From: Actinomycetes bacterium
GTDB taxonomy: Bacteria; Actinomycetota; Acidimicrobiia; Acidimicrobiales; RAAP-2
Assembly: GCA_021823525.1 (NCBI GenBank)
Contig: JAKANY010000011.1
Coordinates: 1-64,000, forward strand
Reading direction: 5' to 3'
Length of the DNA stretch: 64,000 nt
Position 1 is the stretch's first letter, and the number at the start of each line of letters is the position of its first letter. The notes beneath the pieces were generated by a model. That model saw only the letters and a program-made list of their open reading frames with translations, had not been told where the DNA came from and searched no databases. Shown here piece after piece: positions 27,112 through 37,100 of this stretch. A program made the translations under genes and the position numbers.

Positions 27112-28224
27112 GTGCGTCCCCTCGTGGCCATCGACCTGCCCCTCGATGCACGCCTCGAGGCGGTCGTGCGTGACCTCGTGGCCGCCCAGACCGCCTTCTG
27201 CGTCCTCGACCAGCGCCTGGCCCCGCGGGCCCAGGAGCGCCAGCTCGCCGCTCTGGGTGCGACCGAGGTGCTCGATCCCGACGGGCGTCACCCGCGCCCC
27301 GACGGTCGCGGCGTCGACGGTGAGATCGGCCTCGTGATGCTCACGTCGGGCTCGAGCGGCGAGCCCAAGGCCGCCGAACTGACCTGGTCCGCCCTGGCGG
27401 CCAGCGCTCGTCTCACCCAAGCGACGCTGCGACGCCCGGGCCAGACCCCGGTCTGGTTTCCGATCCTTCCCGCCGCCCACATCGGCGGGCTGGCCGTCGT
27501 CTTGCGCGCGGTCCTTGACGACGCCCGCCTCTGGTGGGGCGACGACGGGGACTTCGTGGCGGCGCGGCGCGGCGGCGTGACGCACCTGTCGGTCGTGCGT
27601 GCGCACCTGGCCCGCCATCGCCTCGACGACTTCGACGTCGTGCTCGTGGGCGGGGGCCGGCCGCCGGCCGGGCGTCCGCCCAACGTCGTGGCCACGTGGG
27701 GCATGACGGAGACGGGCTCGGGCGTCGTCTACGACGGATACGCCCTGCCCGAGGTGGAGCTGGCGATCGTCGACGGTGAGCTCCTCGTGCGAAGCCCCAC
27801 CCTCTTTCGCTCCTACCGCACCGGTCCACGACCTCGCGCCGTCGGCCCGGACCAGCGCGACGACTGGTTCCCGACCGGTGACGCCGCCACGCTGGACGGC
27901 GGACGCCTCAGCGTCCAGGGTCGCGTGGGCTGGGTGATCGTCACGGGTGGCGAGAAGGTCTGGCCCGACGACCTCGAAGCCGTTCTCGCTGCGGTGCCCG
28001 GTGTGCGCGACGTGGCGGTGACGGGGCTCGAGGATCCCGAGTGGGGCCAGCGCCTCGTCGCGCTAGTCGTCTCCGACGGCACGCCGAGCGACGCAGACCT
28101 CCGCGCCGCCGCCGCCGAGCGCATCGGGCCATGGGCCAAGCCCAAGGAGATCCGGCACGTCACGGCCATTCCTCGGACGGCGACCGGCAAGATCCGCCGG
28201 CACCTCCTGGCCCACCTGGGCTAG
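27112..28224 (+). CDS. menE: o-succinylbenzoate-CoA ligase, short form
   Basis: Adenylate-forming ligase (370 aa, shorter than the roughly 450-500 residues of E. coli/Bacillus MenE but usual for actinobacteria). It has the P-loop [35 protein letters not shown] and the lysine motif [11 protein letters not shown]. The GTG at 27112 is chosen because the nearby ATG at 27104 is out of frame. The TAG stop is shared as CTAG with the convergent dehydrogenase gene. Confidence 0.92.
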   Translation: MRPLVAIDLPLDARLEAVVRDLVAAQTAFCVLDQRLAPRAQERQLAALGATEVLDPDGRHPRPDGRGVDGEIGLVMLTSGSSGEPKAAELTWSALAASARLTQATLRRPGQTPVWFPILPAAHIGGLAVVLRAVLDDARLWWGDDGDFVAARRGGVTHLSVVRAHLARHRLDDFDVVLVGGGRPPAGRPPNVVATWGMTETGSGVVYDGYALPEVELAIVDGELLVRSPTLFRSYRTGPRPRAVGPDQRDDWFPTGDAATLDGGRLSVQGRVGWVIVTGGEKVWPDDLEAVLAAVPGVRDVAVTGLEDPEWGQRLVALVVSDGTPSDADLRAAAAERIGPWAKPKEIRHVTAIPRTATGKIRRHLLAHLG

Positions 28225-28997
28225 GGCTCGCCGACGCCCCCCGAGGGCCGGCTCGTCGTCCCGCCGTCGATGGTCAGGGTCGACCCCGTGATCCACGCGG
28301 CGTCGTCGCTCAGCAGCATCGCCACCGCCCCGGCCACGTCCGCGGGCTCGCCGATGCGCCCCAGCGGGATCCGCTGGGACAGGACGCCCTCGGCCGGCTC
28401 CCAGAGCGCGCGGGCGAACTCGGTGCGGATCAGTCCGGGCGCGACGGCGTTGACGCGCACGCGGGGCGCCAGCTCGTAGGCGAGCTGGCGAGTCAGGTGC
28501 AGCACCGCGGCCTTGGTGGCGTTGTACCAACCGATCCCGGGCTCGACGGACATGCCCCCGATCGAGGCGATGTTGACGACCGCTCCCCCGTGGTCTCGCA
28601 TCCATCCGCGCCAGGCGGCGGCGGTCGCGGCCACGACGCCCGCCTGGTTGACCTCGTAGGCCTTGCGCATCCGCGCCTCGTCCGCCTCGACGAGCGGACC
28701 GAAGTAGGGGTTCGTCGCCGCGTTGTTGACCAGGCCGTCCAGGGACCCGAAGTGGTCGAGCGTGCGCGCGGCGACGCGCGCGGCGTCCTCCCAGGATCCC
28801 GCGTGGGCCACGACGGCCAGGACCCGTGACGGGTCGGGGAAGGCGTCTCGCGCCTGGTTCAGTCCCTCCTCGTGACGCCCGGTGATGACCACGCGGGCGC
28901 CTTCCTCGGCGCACCGGCGCGCCACGGCGAGCCCGATGCCTCGACTGGCCCCCGTGACCAGGATCACGCGCCCCGCGAGGCGCTCGGGTGAGCTCAT
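28221..28997 (-). CDS. Short-chain dehydrogenase/reductase (FabG-like)
   Basis: Classical SDR (258 aa): cofactor motif TGASRGIG at 15-22, NNAATNPYFGPL near 91, catalytic Ser/Tyr/Lys in NIASIGG and WYNATKAA, and a DGG-containing C-terminus. It resembles mycobacterial FabG-like SDRs. The ATG overlaps the stop of the sugar-permease gene by four bases (ATGA), so it is translated with the importer. Oxidation or reduction of the imported substrate is one possibility; a lipid role is another. The substrate cannot be read from sequence. Confidence 0.88.
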   Translation of the reverse strand: MSSPERLAGRVILVTGASRGIGLAVARRCAEEGARVVITGRHEEGLNQARDAFPDPSRVLAVVAHAGSWEDAARVAARTLDHFGSLDGLVNNAATNPYFGPLVEADEARMRKAYEVNQAGVVAATAAAWRGWMRDHGGAVVNIASIGGMSVEPGIGWYNATKAAVLHLTRQLAYELAPRVRVNAVAPGLIRTEFARALWEPAEGVLSQRIPLGRIGEPADVAGAVAMLLSDDAAWITGSTLTIDGGTTSRPSGGVGEP

Positions 28998-30241
28998 CGC
29001 GTCGCGGTCGAGCGCCGAGCGACCGAGTCCATGGTGACCGCGACGAGCAAGACGAGTGCCGTGGCGATGAACTGCGTGGCGGCGCTCATGTTGATCAGCG
29101 CCATGCCGTTGTAGATCGTGGCGATCACCATCCCCCCGATCACGGCGTGGATGATCTTGCCGCGCCCGCCGAACAGGCTCGTGCCACCGATGACCGCAGA
29201 CGCCACCGCGAGCAGGACCAGGTTGCCCCCGTCCACGCCGTCGGAGATCCCCCCGAGGCGCGACGCGTAGATGAGTCCGGCCACGCCGGCCGTGACGCCC
29301 GTCAGCGTGAAGGCCAGCAGTCGGTAGCGATCGACCGCCACGCCGGCGCGACGCGCCGCCTCGGGATTGCCGCCGATGGCGTAGATGTAGCGACCGGCCT
29401 TGGTTCGCGTCAGGATGAACCCGCCGCCCGTGAGCATGACGAAGTCGACCGGGATGGCGTAGGGCATGCCGTGCAGGACCGTGAAGGTCCCTCGATTCGT
29501 GTTGAAGATGAGCACCAGGATGATGCCCGCGACCACCAGCGCCGCGACCTTCAGGATCGTCACTGCTGTGGGCACCGCCTCAAGGCCGCTCGCGCGTCGC
29601 GACTGGTCCTTGCGCAGGATGCTCCACGAGAAGATCATCAGGCTCGCGGCCGTGAAGATCCAGGTGGCCAGAGGCGAGAGGTTGCCGTTGACCAGGTCGT
29701 AGAGCACCTTCTCCTGGACCGGGATGGTCCCGCCGGTCCCCTGGCGGTCGACGAAGAAGATCAGCACGCCCTCCCATCCCAGGAGTCCCGCCAACGTGAC
29801 GATGAACGACGGGAGGCGCAGCTTGATGATGATCAGCCCCTGGAGCACGCCGATCGCGGTGGTGACCGCGATCGCCAGGAGGATGGCGAGGTACCAGGGC
29901 CAGTGGAACTGCGCATCGAGCAAGATGACCGCCGTCGTCGCGCCCAGCGCCGCCACGTAGCCCACCGACAGGTCGATCTCGCCCAGCAGCAGCAGCCATG
30001 TCTCGGCCATCGCCAGCAGGATGAAGATCGTGGCCTGCACGAACAGGTTCGTCAGGTTGCCCGCCGACAGGAAGACCGAGTTGCGGATCTGGAAGTAGAT
30101 CACCAGCACGGCCAGCCCGAGCAGGATTGGCAGAAGGGTGGCCTCGCCGCGGCGCACCTTGGTCCACAGGGCCGTCACCACGCCGCGCGGCGACGAAGCC
30201 CCGCCGTCGTGGTCGACCATCACGTCATCGGAAACGGTCAC
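28994..30241 (-). CDS. Sugar ABC transporter permease (XylH/RbsC type)
   Basis: Branched-chain/sugar-type permease (415 aa, about ten or more helices) of the xylose/ribose importer class. Conserved segments include LLLLGEIDLSVGYVAALG, LPSFIVTLAG, YAIGGNPEAARRAGV and VIGGTSLFGGRGKI. It is the sole permease, presumably acting as a homodimer with the ATPase and binding protein encoded upstream. Spacing to the ATPase gene is ten bases. Confidence 0.92.
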   Translation of the reverse strand: MTVSDDVMVDHDGGASSPRGVVTALWTKVRRGEATLLPILLGLAVLVIYFQIRNSVFLSAGNLTNLFVQATIFILLAMAETWLLLLGEIDLSVGYVAALGATTAVILLDAQFHWPWYLAILLAIAVTTAIGVLQGLIIIKLRLPSFIVTLAGLLGWEGVLIFFVDRQGTGGTIPVQEKVLYDLVNGNLSPLATWIFTAASLMIFSWSILRKDQSRRASGLEAVPTAVTILKVAALVVAGIILVLIFNTNRGTFTVLHGMPYAIPVDFVMLTGGGFILTRTKAGRYIYAIGGNPEAARRAGVAVDRYRLLAFTLTGVTAGVAGLIYASRLGGISDGVDGGNLVLLAVASAVIGGTSLFGGRGKIIHAVIGGMVIATIYNGMALINMSAATQFIATALVLLVAVTMDSVARRSTATR

Positions 30242-30251
30242 CGCGCCATCC

Positions 30252-31088
30252 TCATCTCGTCGATCCGTCAGTGTTCGTGCGCAACCCCCCGCCGGTCGTG
30301 ATGAGCTCGACGGCGCGCGTGGTGTCGTACTGGCTGATCGGCCCGCTCTCGACCAGCGTGCCGAGGTACATCACCGCGATGCGGTCGGCGACCGCGAACA
30401 CGTCGTTGAGGTTGTGCGAGATCACCAAGACGGCGATGCCGCGTGATGCCAGCTGGGTGATCAGCTCGAGGACCTGGGCCGTCTGGGAGACGCCGAGGGC
30501 CGCCGTGGGCTCGTCCATGATGACGAGCTTGGACTCGTGCATGACCGCGCGCGCGACCGCGACGGCCTGGCGCTGGCCACCCGACAGCGAGCCCACCAGC
30601 TGGCGAACCGACCGGACCGTCGAGACCGACAGCTCGTTCAGCACGCGGCGCGTCTCGAGCTCCATGGTGATCTCGTCGAGCGTCAGGTGCTTGGTGGCCT
30701 CGTGACCCAGGTACATGTTCTGGACGATGTCCAGGTTGTCGCACAAGGCCAGGTCCTGGTACACCGTGGCGATGCCCAGGGCCTCGGCCGCCCGGGGCGA
30801 GTGCAGGCTGACGCGCTCGCCCTCCCAGTAGATCTCGCCGCTGGAGGGGGGGTAGATCCCCGCGATCGCCTTGATCAGCGTGGACTTGCCCGCGCCGTTG
30901 TCGCCGATCAGCGCGGTGACCACCCCTCGCGGCACGTCGAGGTCGACGCGCTTGAGAGCCTCGACTGCCCCGAAGTTCTTCGAGATGCCCCGCAGCTGCA
31001 AGAGCGGAGGCGCGACGGCCCCCGGATCGCCGGTGCCCATGTCTTCACGGGGCATGGCGCTGCCCGTCGATCCGGGGGTCGTCGTCAT
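30252..31088 (-). CDS. Sugar ABC transporter ATP-binding protein (single domain)
   Basis: One-domain ATPase (278 aa) of the carbohydrate-uptake class. Walker A GDNGAGKST, Q-loop VYQDLALC, signature LSGGQRQAVA, Walker B KLVIMDEP and switch ISHNL are present. Many xylose/ribose importers use a tandem two-domain ATPase (XylG/RbsA); here only one domain exists, as in frcA-type systems. A Gly/Pro-rich 25-residue N-terminus precedes the domain. Confidence 0.92.
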   Translation of the reverse strand: MTTTPGSTGSAMPREDMGTGDPGAVAPPLLQLRGISKNFGAVEALKRVDLDVPRGVVTALIGDNGAGKSTLIKAIAGIYPPSSGEIYWEGERVSLHSPRAAEALGIATVYQDLALCDNLDIVQNMYLGHEATKHLTLDEITMELETRRVLNELSVSTVRSVRQLVGSLSGGQRQAVAVARAVMHESKLVIMDEPTAALGVSQTAQVLELITQLASRGIAVLVISHNLNDVFAVADRIAVMYLGTLVESGPISQYDTTRAVELITTGGGLRTNTDGSTR

Positions 31089-31098
31089 CTCGCTCTAC

Positions 31099-32328
31099 TT
31101 ACTTGATGCCGTACTTCGTGCAGTCCTGGGCGTACGTCGGCTGCGAGGACCCCTGGACGGTCGGCGAGCTGCTCGTGCACAGCTGCGATGCCTCGATCAC
31201 CCGGTCCTTGATCACCGTCTTCTGGACCTGTGACGCCGTGACCCACTCGGCCGTCAGCAGCACCGACGGAACGTGCTTCAGGGGGTTGATCGTCGCTGCG
31301 ACGTCCGTGGACACCCCGTTGACCAGGCCTGCCGGCGGCCTGACGCCCGCGCGCAGGTAGATCGCGAGGGCCGCGGCGGCCTGCGCCTCGAGCCAGATCG
31401 GCTTGTAGACGGTGCCGCACTGGTAGCCCGAGATGATGTTCTGGAAGCCCGTCAGCGTGGCGTCCTGGCCCGTGAAGGGGATCGTCTCGGGCTTGAGGCC
31501 CTTGCTCTGCAGGTAGCTAATAATCGGTGCGGCGTTCTCGTCATTGGGGGTCACGACCGCGTTGATGCTCGAGTGCGCAGCGTAGGCACCCTGGAAGTCC
31601 GTCAAGGCGACCGATGGCGTCCACGTCCCCACGTTCTCGAGGATCGTATTGGCCGAGCCCGTCTTGGTGTTGTAGCCCGCGCCGTTCAGGACCGCGTCGT
31701 AGCCCTGCGCGAACAGGGTGGCGTTGTTGTCCGTGGGCGAGCCCTTCATGACGTAGACGACCGGCTTGGCGACCTTCCACGCTGAGAGGCAGGCCAGCAT
31801 GCCCTTGCCGATCAGCGTCCCGACCGCGACGTTGTTGAAGCTCACGTAGTAGCTGCGAGCCCCGCCCAGCGTCAGCCGGTCGTAGTCGATCACCTTGACG
31901 CCACGAGCCTTGGCGTACGCCTCGATCACGGCACCGGTGGTGGAGTCCAGCGGGTCCAGCAGGAGCACCTTGGCGCCTCGAGCGATGTCCGCCTGGGCGT
32001 CGGTGTACTGCGTGGTGTCGCTGCCCTGCGCGTTCTGGATGATGAACTGGCTCGGCTTGAGGCCGGCTGCCAAGAACGCCTTCTTCAGGTACGGCGCGTC
32101 GAACTCCGTGTATCGAGTCGAACTGACCGTGTCGGGCAGGATGACCGCGATGGATCCCTTGCCCTTGGCGGCGATGCTCTTGAGGTACTTCATGGTGGAA
32201 AAGTTCGTGTTGAACGTCTTGTCCGACACGGTCGGTGTTCCCGCGGAACTCACGACCGGCAGCGCGGCGGCCATCAAGCCCCCCACCAACGCTGCGGACG
32301 CGACCAACCGCGCTCGCTTCATATTCAT
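31099..32328 (-). CDS. Sugar-binding periplasmic-type protein (XylF/RbsB class)
   Basis: Secreted solute-binding protein (409 aa), periplasmic-binding-protein type 1 fold, with VILPDTVSSTRYTEFDAPYL, LLDPLDSTTG, NNVAVGTLIGKG and NDENAAPII segments like XylF. The start ATG at 32328 (GGGGAAACT upstream) gives a signal peptide of about 29 residues ending near VVSSAG. There is no lipobox cysteine, so it appears soluble or otherwise retained, which is unusual for a Gram-positive importer. The sugar is not identifiable; D-xylose-like or inositol-like substrates are possible. Confidence 0.9.
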   Translation of the reverse strand: MNMKRARLVASAALVGGLMAAALPVVSSAGTPTVSDKTFNTNFSTMKYLKSIAAKGKGSIAVILPDTVSSTRYTEFDAPYLKKAFLAAGLKPSQFIIQNAQGSDTTQYTDAQADIARGAKVLLLDPLDSTTGAVIEAYAKARGVKVIDYDRLTLGGARSYYVSFNNVAVGTLIGKGMLACLSAWKVAKPVVYVMKGSPTDNNATLFAQGYDAVLNGAGYNTKTGSANTILENVGTWTPSVALTDFQGAYAAHSSINAVVTPNDENAAPIISYLQSKGLKPETIPFTGQDATLTGFQNIISGYQCGTVYKPIWLEAQAAAALAIYLRAGVRPPAGLVNGVSTDVAATINPLKHVPSVLLTAEWVTASQVQKTVIKDRVIEASQLCTSSSPTVQGSSQPTYAQDCTKYGIK

Positions 32329-32672
32329 AGTTTCCCCAACCCTTCGTGGCGCCCGTGGGCACCTCTGTTCAGTACATCCTCGTGAACGGAACGTGACACC
32401 CCGTCCAACGGGTGAACCTAGCACCGCATCGCCAACGCGTCATGTGCCGCAATCGCCGCCACGCGCCGCATCGCATCGCGCGCGGCGGGCGCGCGCGGCG
32501 ACCACGTACGATGTTCGGCGATGTCGACGCCCGCCGCGACCCGAAGCGCTCGCGCCGCGACCTCGTCGCCGCGAGGACGTCCGCGGTCTGCGTCCCGCGC
32601 GTCGTCGCAGTCCCTCGCCCACGCTGGCGTGGCGGCGACATCGCGCCGCCCGGCCCGAGGGGTGACTCGCTG
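32329..32672. other. Intergenic region between the sugar importer and an unknown gene
   Basis: A 344-base gap between divergent genes. It should hold the importer promoter. I see two small inverted repeats near 32367-32412, but no convincing gene: open frames here are arginine/proline-rich with no start or family resemblance. From about 32420 to 32650 the sequence is extremely GC-rich. Confidence 0.6.
32367..32412. promoter_or_regulatory. Inverted repeats upstream of the sugar importer
   Basis: GTTCA-11 bases-TGAAC (32367-32387) and CCCGT-CCA-ACGGG (32400-32412) are perfect five-base-pair inverted repeats 39-84 bases upstream of the binding-protein start. They could be operators for a sugar-responsive regulator, none of which is encoded in the window. 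Confidence 0.35.
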
Positions 32673-33392
32673 ATGCCGTGGTGGAGCCGGGACCCCGCCG
32701 TCCGCGCGATCCGTCAGCTGGTCGAGCGCATGCCCCAGCGCGCGAGCGTGGACCTCACGGGGGCCTCGACGATGCTCGCCCTGGTGCTGGGCTCGACCAA
32801 CGAGTCCACGACCGTCATGGACCTGGCGTCCCAGACCATCGTGCGCTGGCGGATTCCCTGGCCCGAGGGCGTCGAGGCCGACCTCGTCGCCTTCGACGTC
32901 GTCGAGGGCCAGCTGGCCGACGACATCGAGCGCAATGACCTCGCCCTGCCTGAGGCCATCACGCTCGCGGGACTGCCGCGGCGGCTCGGGTCGTACCGGG
33001 GGCGGCGCATCCGCCCGTGGCTCGAGCAGGCCGCCACGCCCGCCGATGGCCCCCTCTTCGGCTTTCGGGGACCCAGCGCCCCCTACTGGGAGTTCCGGGG
33101 CGAGCGACCCAGCGTGGCCCTCATCGCGGCCGACCGGGGCCCCCAGCTCCTGCGCCGCTACGAGGACGGCTCGACCTGGGTCCGCTTCGGGTGGCTCGGC
33201 GACGACGTGTGGCTGGTGTGCGAGGATGCCCACGCCATCCGCACGATGGAGGCCACCCGGCGGCCCGCGCTGGCCGGCAAGGATCTCGCGACGTCACTGG
33301 GGTTCCGGCCCGCCTACGTCCTGACGACGCTGACCGCCCCCCACGACGGGCACTGCTACAAGAGCTGCACGGGGCTCCTGCCGCGCGGCTAG
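32673..33392 (+). CDS. Soluble protein of unknown function (239 aa)
   Basis: Starts at ATG 32673 with MPWWSRDPAVRAIRQLVE and has protein-like composition throughout; no membrane segment. Features include WEFRGERP, RFGWLGDDVWLVCEDAH and a C-terminal HDGHCYKSCTG with two cysteines. I do not recognise the family. GAGGGG lies about 11 bases before the ATG. The stop is shared as CTAG with the convergent gene at 33389. Confidence 0.7.
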   Translation: MPWWSRDPAVRAIRQLVERMPQRASVDLTGASTMLALVLGSTNESTTVMDLASQTIVRWRIPWPEGVEADLVAFDVVEGQLADDIERNDLALPEAITLAGLPRRLGSYRGRRIRPWLEQAATPADGPLFGFRGPSAPYWEFRGERPSVALIAADRGPQLLRRYEDGSTWVRFGWLGDDVWLVCEDAHAIRTMEATRRPALAGKDLATSLGFRPAYVLTTLTAPHDGHCYKSCTGLLPRG

Positions 33393-34066
33393 GACGAGCG
33401 CGGCAACTTGCCCGAGGCCAGCGCCTCGGCCATGGCCCAGCCGAACACCACCAGACGCTCCCCCTCCTCGGGGCGCAGCCCGTCGAAGAGTGCGACCGCG
33501 TCGTCGGGGAGGGCGCCCTTGGCGTTCGCGTAGTCCAGGCAGCCCACAGGAGTGATCGGCGGCGAGAGGACGAACCGGTGGTCGTCGACCCACTTCTCGG
33601 CGCCGAAGCGCTTGGCCAGTCGTCGCGCCCACGCGCGGTCCTCGCCCGTGGGCCGGTACCCGGTGCGCGGCACCACATCCTGAAGCCCGGTGAAGGCGCG
33701 CAGGCCATCGGGGGACGACAAGCGCGTGCCCATGAGCACGTCCTCGTCGGGGAAGGCCAGCAGCGCGCGCCGGAACTGGTCGTGGAGGATCGCGCGCAGC
33801 GTCGCGTCGGACTTGGCGTTGCGCTCGACGAGCATCAGACCGATCAGCAGTGACGGGGTGCCCCCGATGCGCTCGAGGGTTTCGAAGGAGTAGCCCCGCA
33901 GACGCTCGCCCTCACGAGCCTGCGTCACCAGAACCCACTCCTCACGCTGCTTAGACAGGAAGCCGATGTCGAAGTTCGGCTCCCGGTCCACGCACAGGTT
34001 CGCCATCTCCTCGAGTTCCGCGTCGCTGAGTGCCGTCGTGTCCTTCGTCGTAACCGTGAGTGCCAT
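33389..34066 (-). CDS. Protein of unknown function (225 aa)
   Basis: Soluble protein beginning MALTVTTKDTTALSDAELEE. The middle, with GYSFETLERIGGTPSLLIGL and RNAKSDATLRAILHDQFRRA, is loosely reminiscent of acyltransferase-like folds, but I cannot assign a family. The ATG at 34066 lacks a ribosome site and has TAAAAT eight bases upstream. It lies downstream of dnaE on the same strand with its own likely promoter. Confidence 0.72.
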   Translation of the reverse strand: MALTVTTKDTTALSDAELEEMANLCVDREPNFDIGFLSKQREEWVLVTQAREGERLRGYSFETLERIGGTPSLLIGLMLVERNAKSDATLRAILHDQFRRALLAFPDEDVLMGTRLSSPDGLRAFTGLQDVVPRTGYRPTGEDRAWARRLAKRFGAEKWVDDHRFVLSPPITPVGCLDYANAKGALPDDAVALFDGLRPEEGERLVVFGWAMAEALASGKLPRSS

Positions 34067-34074
34067 ACCGATCC

Positions 34075-34080
34075 ATTTTA
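34075..34080 (-). promoter_or_regulatory. Putative -10 element of the 225-residue protein gene
   Basis: TAAAAT on the minus strand with eight bases before the ATG at 34066, in the 43-base gap after dnaE. Confidence 0.42.
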
Positions 34081-34109
34081 CGAGAAATTGCACCCCCCTC
34101 GTCGTGGGG

Positions 34110-37100
34110 TCACGCCTGGATGACGTTTCGCCCGAACTCGGTGCGCAGTTCGGCCACTACATGAGGGATGTCGACGTTGAACTCCGCCCCCAGCCGGAAG
34201 GATTTCCCTGTTCCTGCCGTCTCCACGATGACCGGCGAGGGTCCCGGGTAGCGCTGGAGGATGTCGCGGAGCACCCCGATAGATCGGGCGTTCAGGTCCT
34301 CGGGACGAAGGGCCAGTCGCAGCTGACTCGAGTCGAGACCCGTGGGCAGGGGGTGCACGTCAACCAGGGTGAAGCGGTACTCCTCGTCGCGCCCGTCGAA
34401 GCGCCCCTTGGCCAGCACGATGGCGTCCTTGTTCAGGTACCCACTGACTTGCTCGAAGCGTCGAGCCGACACGATGATCTCCATCGAGCCGCTGAGGTCC
34501 TCGAGCACGACGCGGGCGTACTGCTGGCCCGAGCGAGTCGTGCGGACCTGGACCTCGGTGAGCAGCCCGCCGATGGTCACGGCCTTGCCCGAGCCCGCGT
34601 ACTCCTCGGCCCGCTCGCGCACTTGGGCGAGCGGTCCGTCGGTGCGGGCGGCGAGCGTGTCGGCCACCTTGTAGAGCGGGTGATCCGAGACGTAGGTCCC
34701 GAGCATCTCGCGCTCGAACTCGAGCCGGAGCGACGGCTCGAACTCCGTGGCCGGGATCGGGCGCTCCGTGCCCTCCCACTCGCCGCCGCCCTCGTCGCCC
34801 CCGAAGGCCGCGAACAGCGTCGTGATCCCGAGCGACAGGTCCTTGCGTCGGCTGAGGGTGGCCTCGACGATCTCGTCGATGGCCAGCAGCAGGCCCTGGC
34901 GCGGATACCCCATGGCGTCGAAGGCGCCCGCTTTGATCAGGGACTCCATCGTCCGCCGGTTCAGAACGAGGGGGTCGACGCGACGCACGAAGTCGTAGAT
35001 CGACGCGAACGGTCCGTGCGCCTCGCGCTCGTGGACGATGCGCTCGACCTGCGACTCGCCCACGTTGCGCACGGCCGCCATGCCAAAGAGGATCCGCTGG
35101 GGATCGACCAGCGAGGGCGCGTAGTCGGCACGCGACTCATTGACGTCGGGGACGCCCACCGTGATGCCCATCTGGCGGGCCTCGTTGAGGTAGATGGCCG
35201 CCTTGTCCTTGTCGTCGCGGAAGGAGGTCAGCAGCGCGGCCATGTACTCGACCGGGTAGTTCGCCTTGAGCCACGCGTTCTGGTACCCGATCAGGGCATA
35301 CCCGTATGCGTGACTCTTGTTGAAGGCGTAGTCGGCGAAAGGCTCGATCTTGTTGAAGATCGCCGTCCCGAGGTCGTGCCCGTATCCCATGCGCTCGGCG
35401 CCGTCGACGAACTTGGTGCGCTGGGCCTGAATCATCTCGCGGATCTTCTTCGAGCACGCCTTGCGCAGGTCGTCGGCCTCGGACATCGAGAAGCCGGCGA
35501 TGCGCGTCGCGACCCGCATGATGTCCTCTTGGTAGATCATCAGGCCGAAGGTCTCACCGAGGATCTCGGCGAGGTCCGGATGGTCGTAGCGCACCTCCTG
35601 GCGATGGTTCTTGCGATCGGCGTAGTCGTTGTGCACGTTCTCGCTCAGGGGCCCCGGCCGGTAGAGCGCGTTGAGCGCGGCGATGTCGTCGAAGCTCGTG
35701 GGCGCCAGGCGGCGCATCAGCTGGCGCATCTTGTCGCCCTCGAGCTGGAAGATCCCGATGGAGTTGCCCTGACGCAGCATCTCGAAGACCTTCTCGTCGT
35801 CGAGGGGCACGTGGTCGATGTCGATGGACGTCCCGTGGCGCAGCCGGATGTTGTCCACGGCCCGCTCGATGATCGCGAGGTTGCGCAGCCCCAGGAAGTC
35901 CATCTTGAGCAGCCCGAGCTTCTCGATGGCCGTGGCCTCGTACTGGGTCACGATGGGCGCGTCCTCGCCCGAGCCGCTGGGACCGGACTTGCGCTGGATG
36001 GGAACGTACTCGATGACTGGATCGCGAGTGATCACCACCGCGGCGGCGTGGATGCCGTCCTGGCGACGCTTGTCGACGAAGCCCTTGGCCACGTCGATGA
36101 CGTGGCGCACCTCGGCGTCGCCCTCGTAGAGCTCGCGCAGGTCCGCCGCCTCCGCGTAGCGCGTCTCGTACCCGGGGGTGGGCGCCAAGCACGCCTCGAG
36201 CGGCACGTCCTGACCCATCACGAGCGGCGGCATGGCCTTGGCGATGCGGTCGCCCAGCTGTGGCGGGTAGCCCAGCACGCGCGCGGCGTCGCGCACCGCT
36301 GCCCGAGCCTTGATCGTCGAGAACGTGATGATCTGGGCGACGTGGTCGGATCCGTAGCGCTCGGCCGCGTACCGGATCATGTCACCGCGGTAGCGCTCGT
36401 CGAAGTCCATGTCGATGTCGGGCATCTGGCGCCGACCCGGGTTGAGGAAACGCTCGAAGATCAGCCCGTAGCGAATGGGGTCCAGGTCGACGATCCGCAA
36501 GCAGTACGCCACGCAGCACCCCGCCGCGCTTCCGCGCCCCGGGCCGACGCGGATTCCCTGGTCCCGGGCGTGGCGGATGAGATCCCATACCACGAGGAAG
36601 TAGTCGGAGAAGCCCATCGAGGTGATCACCGACAGCTCGTACTCGAGGCGCTCGCGGACCTCGTCGGTGATGGCGCCGTAGCGCTCAGCCGCGCCCTGGA
36701 ACGTCAGGTCGTGGAGGTACCGGGACGCCTGCTCGACGTGCGTCGCACCGCTCACGCCCTCGGGGACCGGGTAGGCCGGCAGCGCGTCGTTGTCGAAATC
36801 GATGCGGACCTGCGCCCGCTCGGCGATCAGCAGCGTGTTGTCGCACGCTTCGGGGACCTCGGCGAACAAGGCGCGCATCTCGGCGGCGCTCTTGAGGTAG
36901 TGCTCCTGGCTGGCGAAGCGGAAGCGGTCCGGATCGGCCACGCGCGAGCCCGTCCCGATGCACAGCAGGGCGTCATGCATCTCGGCGTCCTCGGGACGCA
37001 CGTAGTGCAGGTCGTTGGTCGCCAGCAGGGGCGCGCCGATCTCGCGGCTGAGGGCGATCAGCTGGGGATTGGTGCGGCGTTGCTCGGGCAGGCCGTGGTC

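Noticed and set aside
32369..32641. Possible minus-strand small gene in the 344-base gap
   Set aside because: Arginine/threonine-rich peptide with no ribosome site; a neighbouring frame looks more protein-like at its end but has no start codon.
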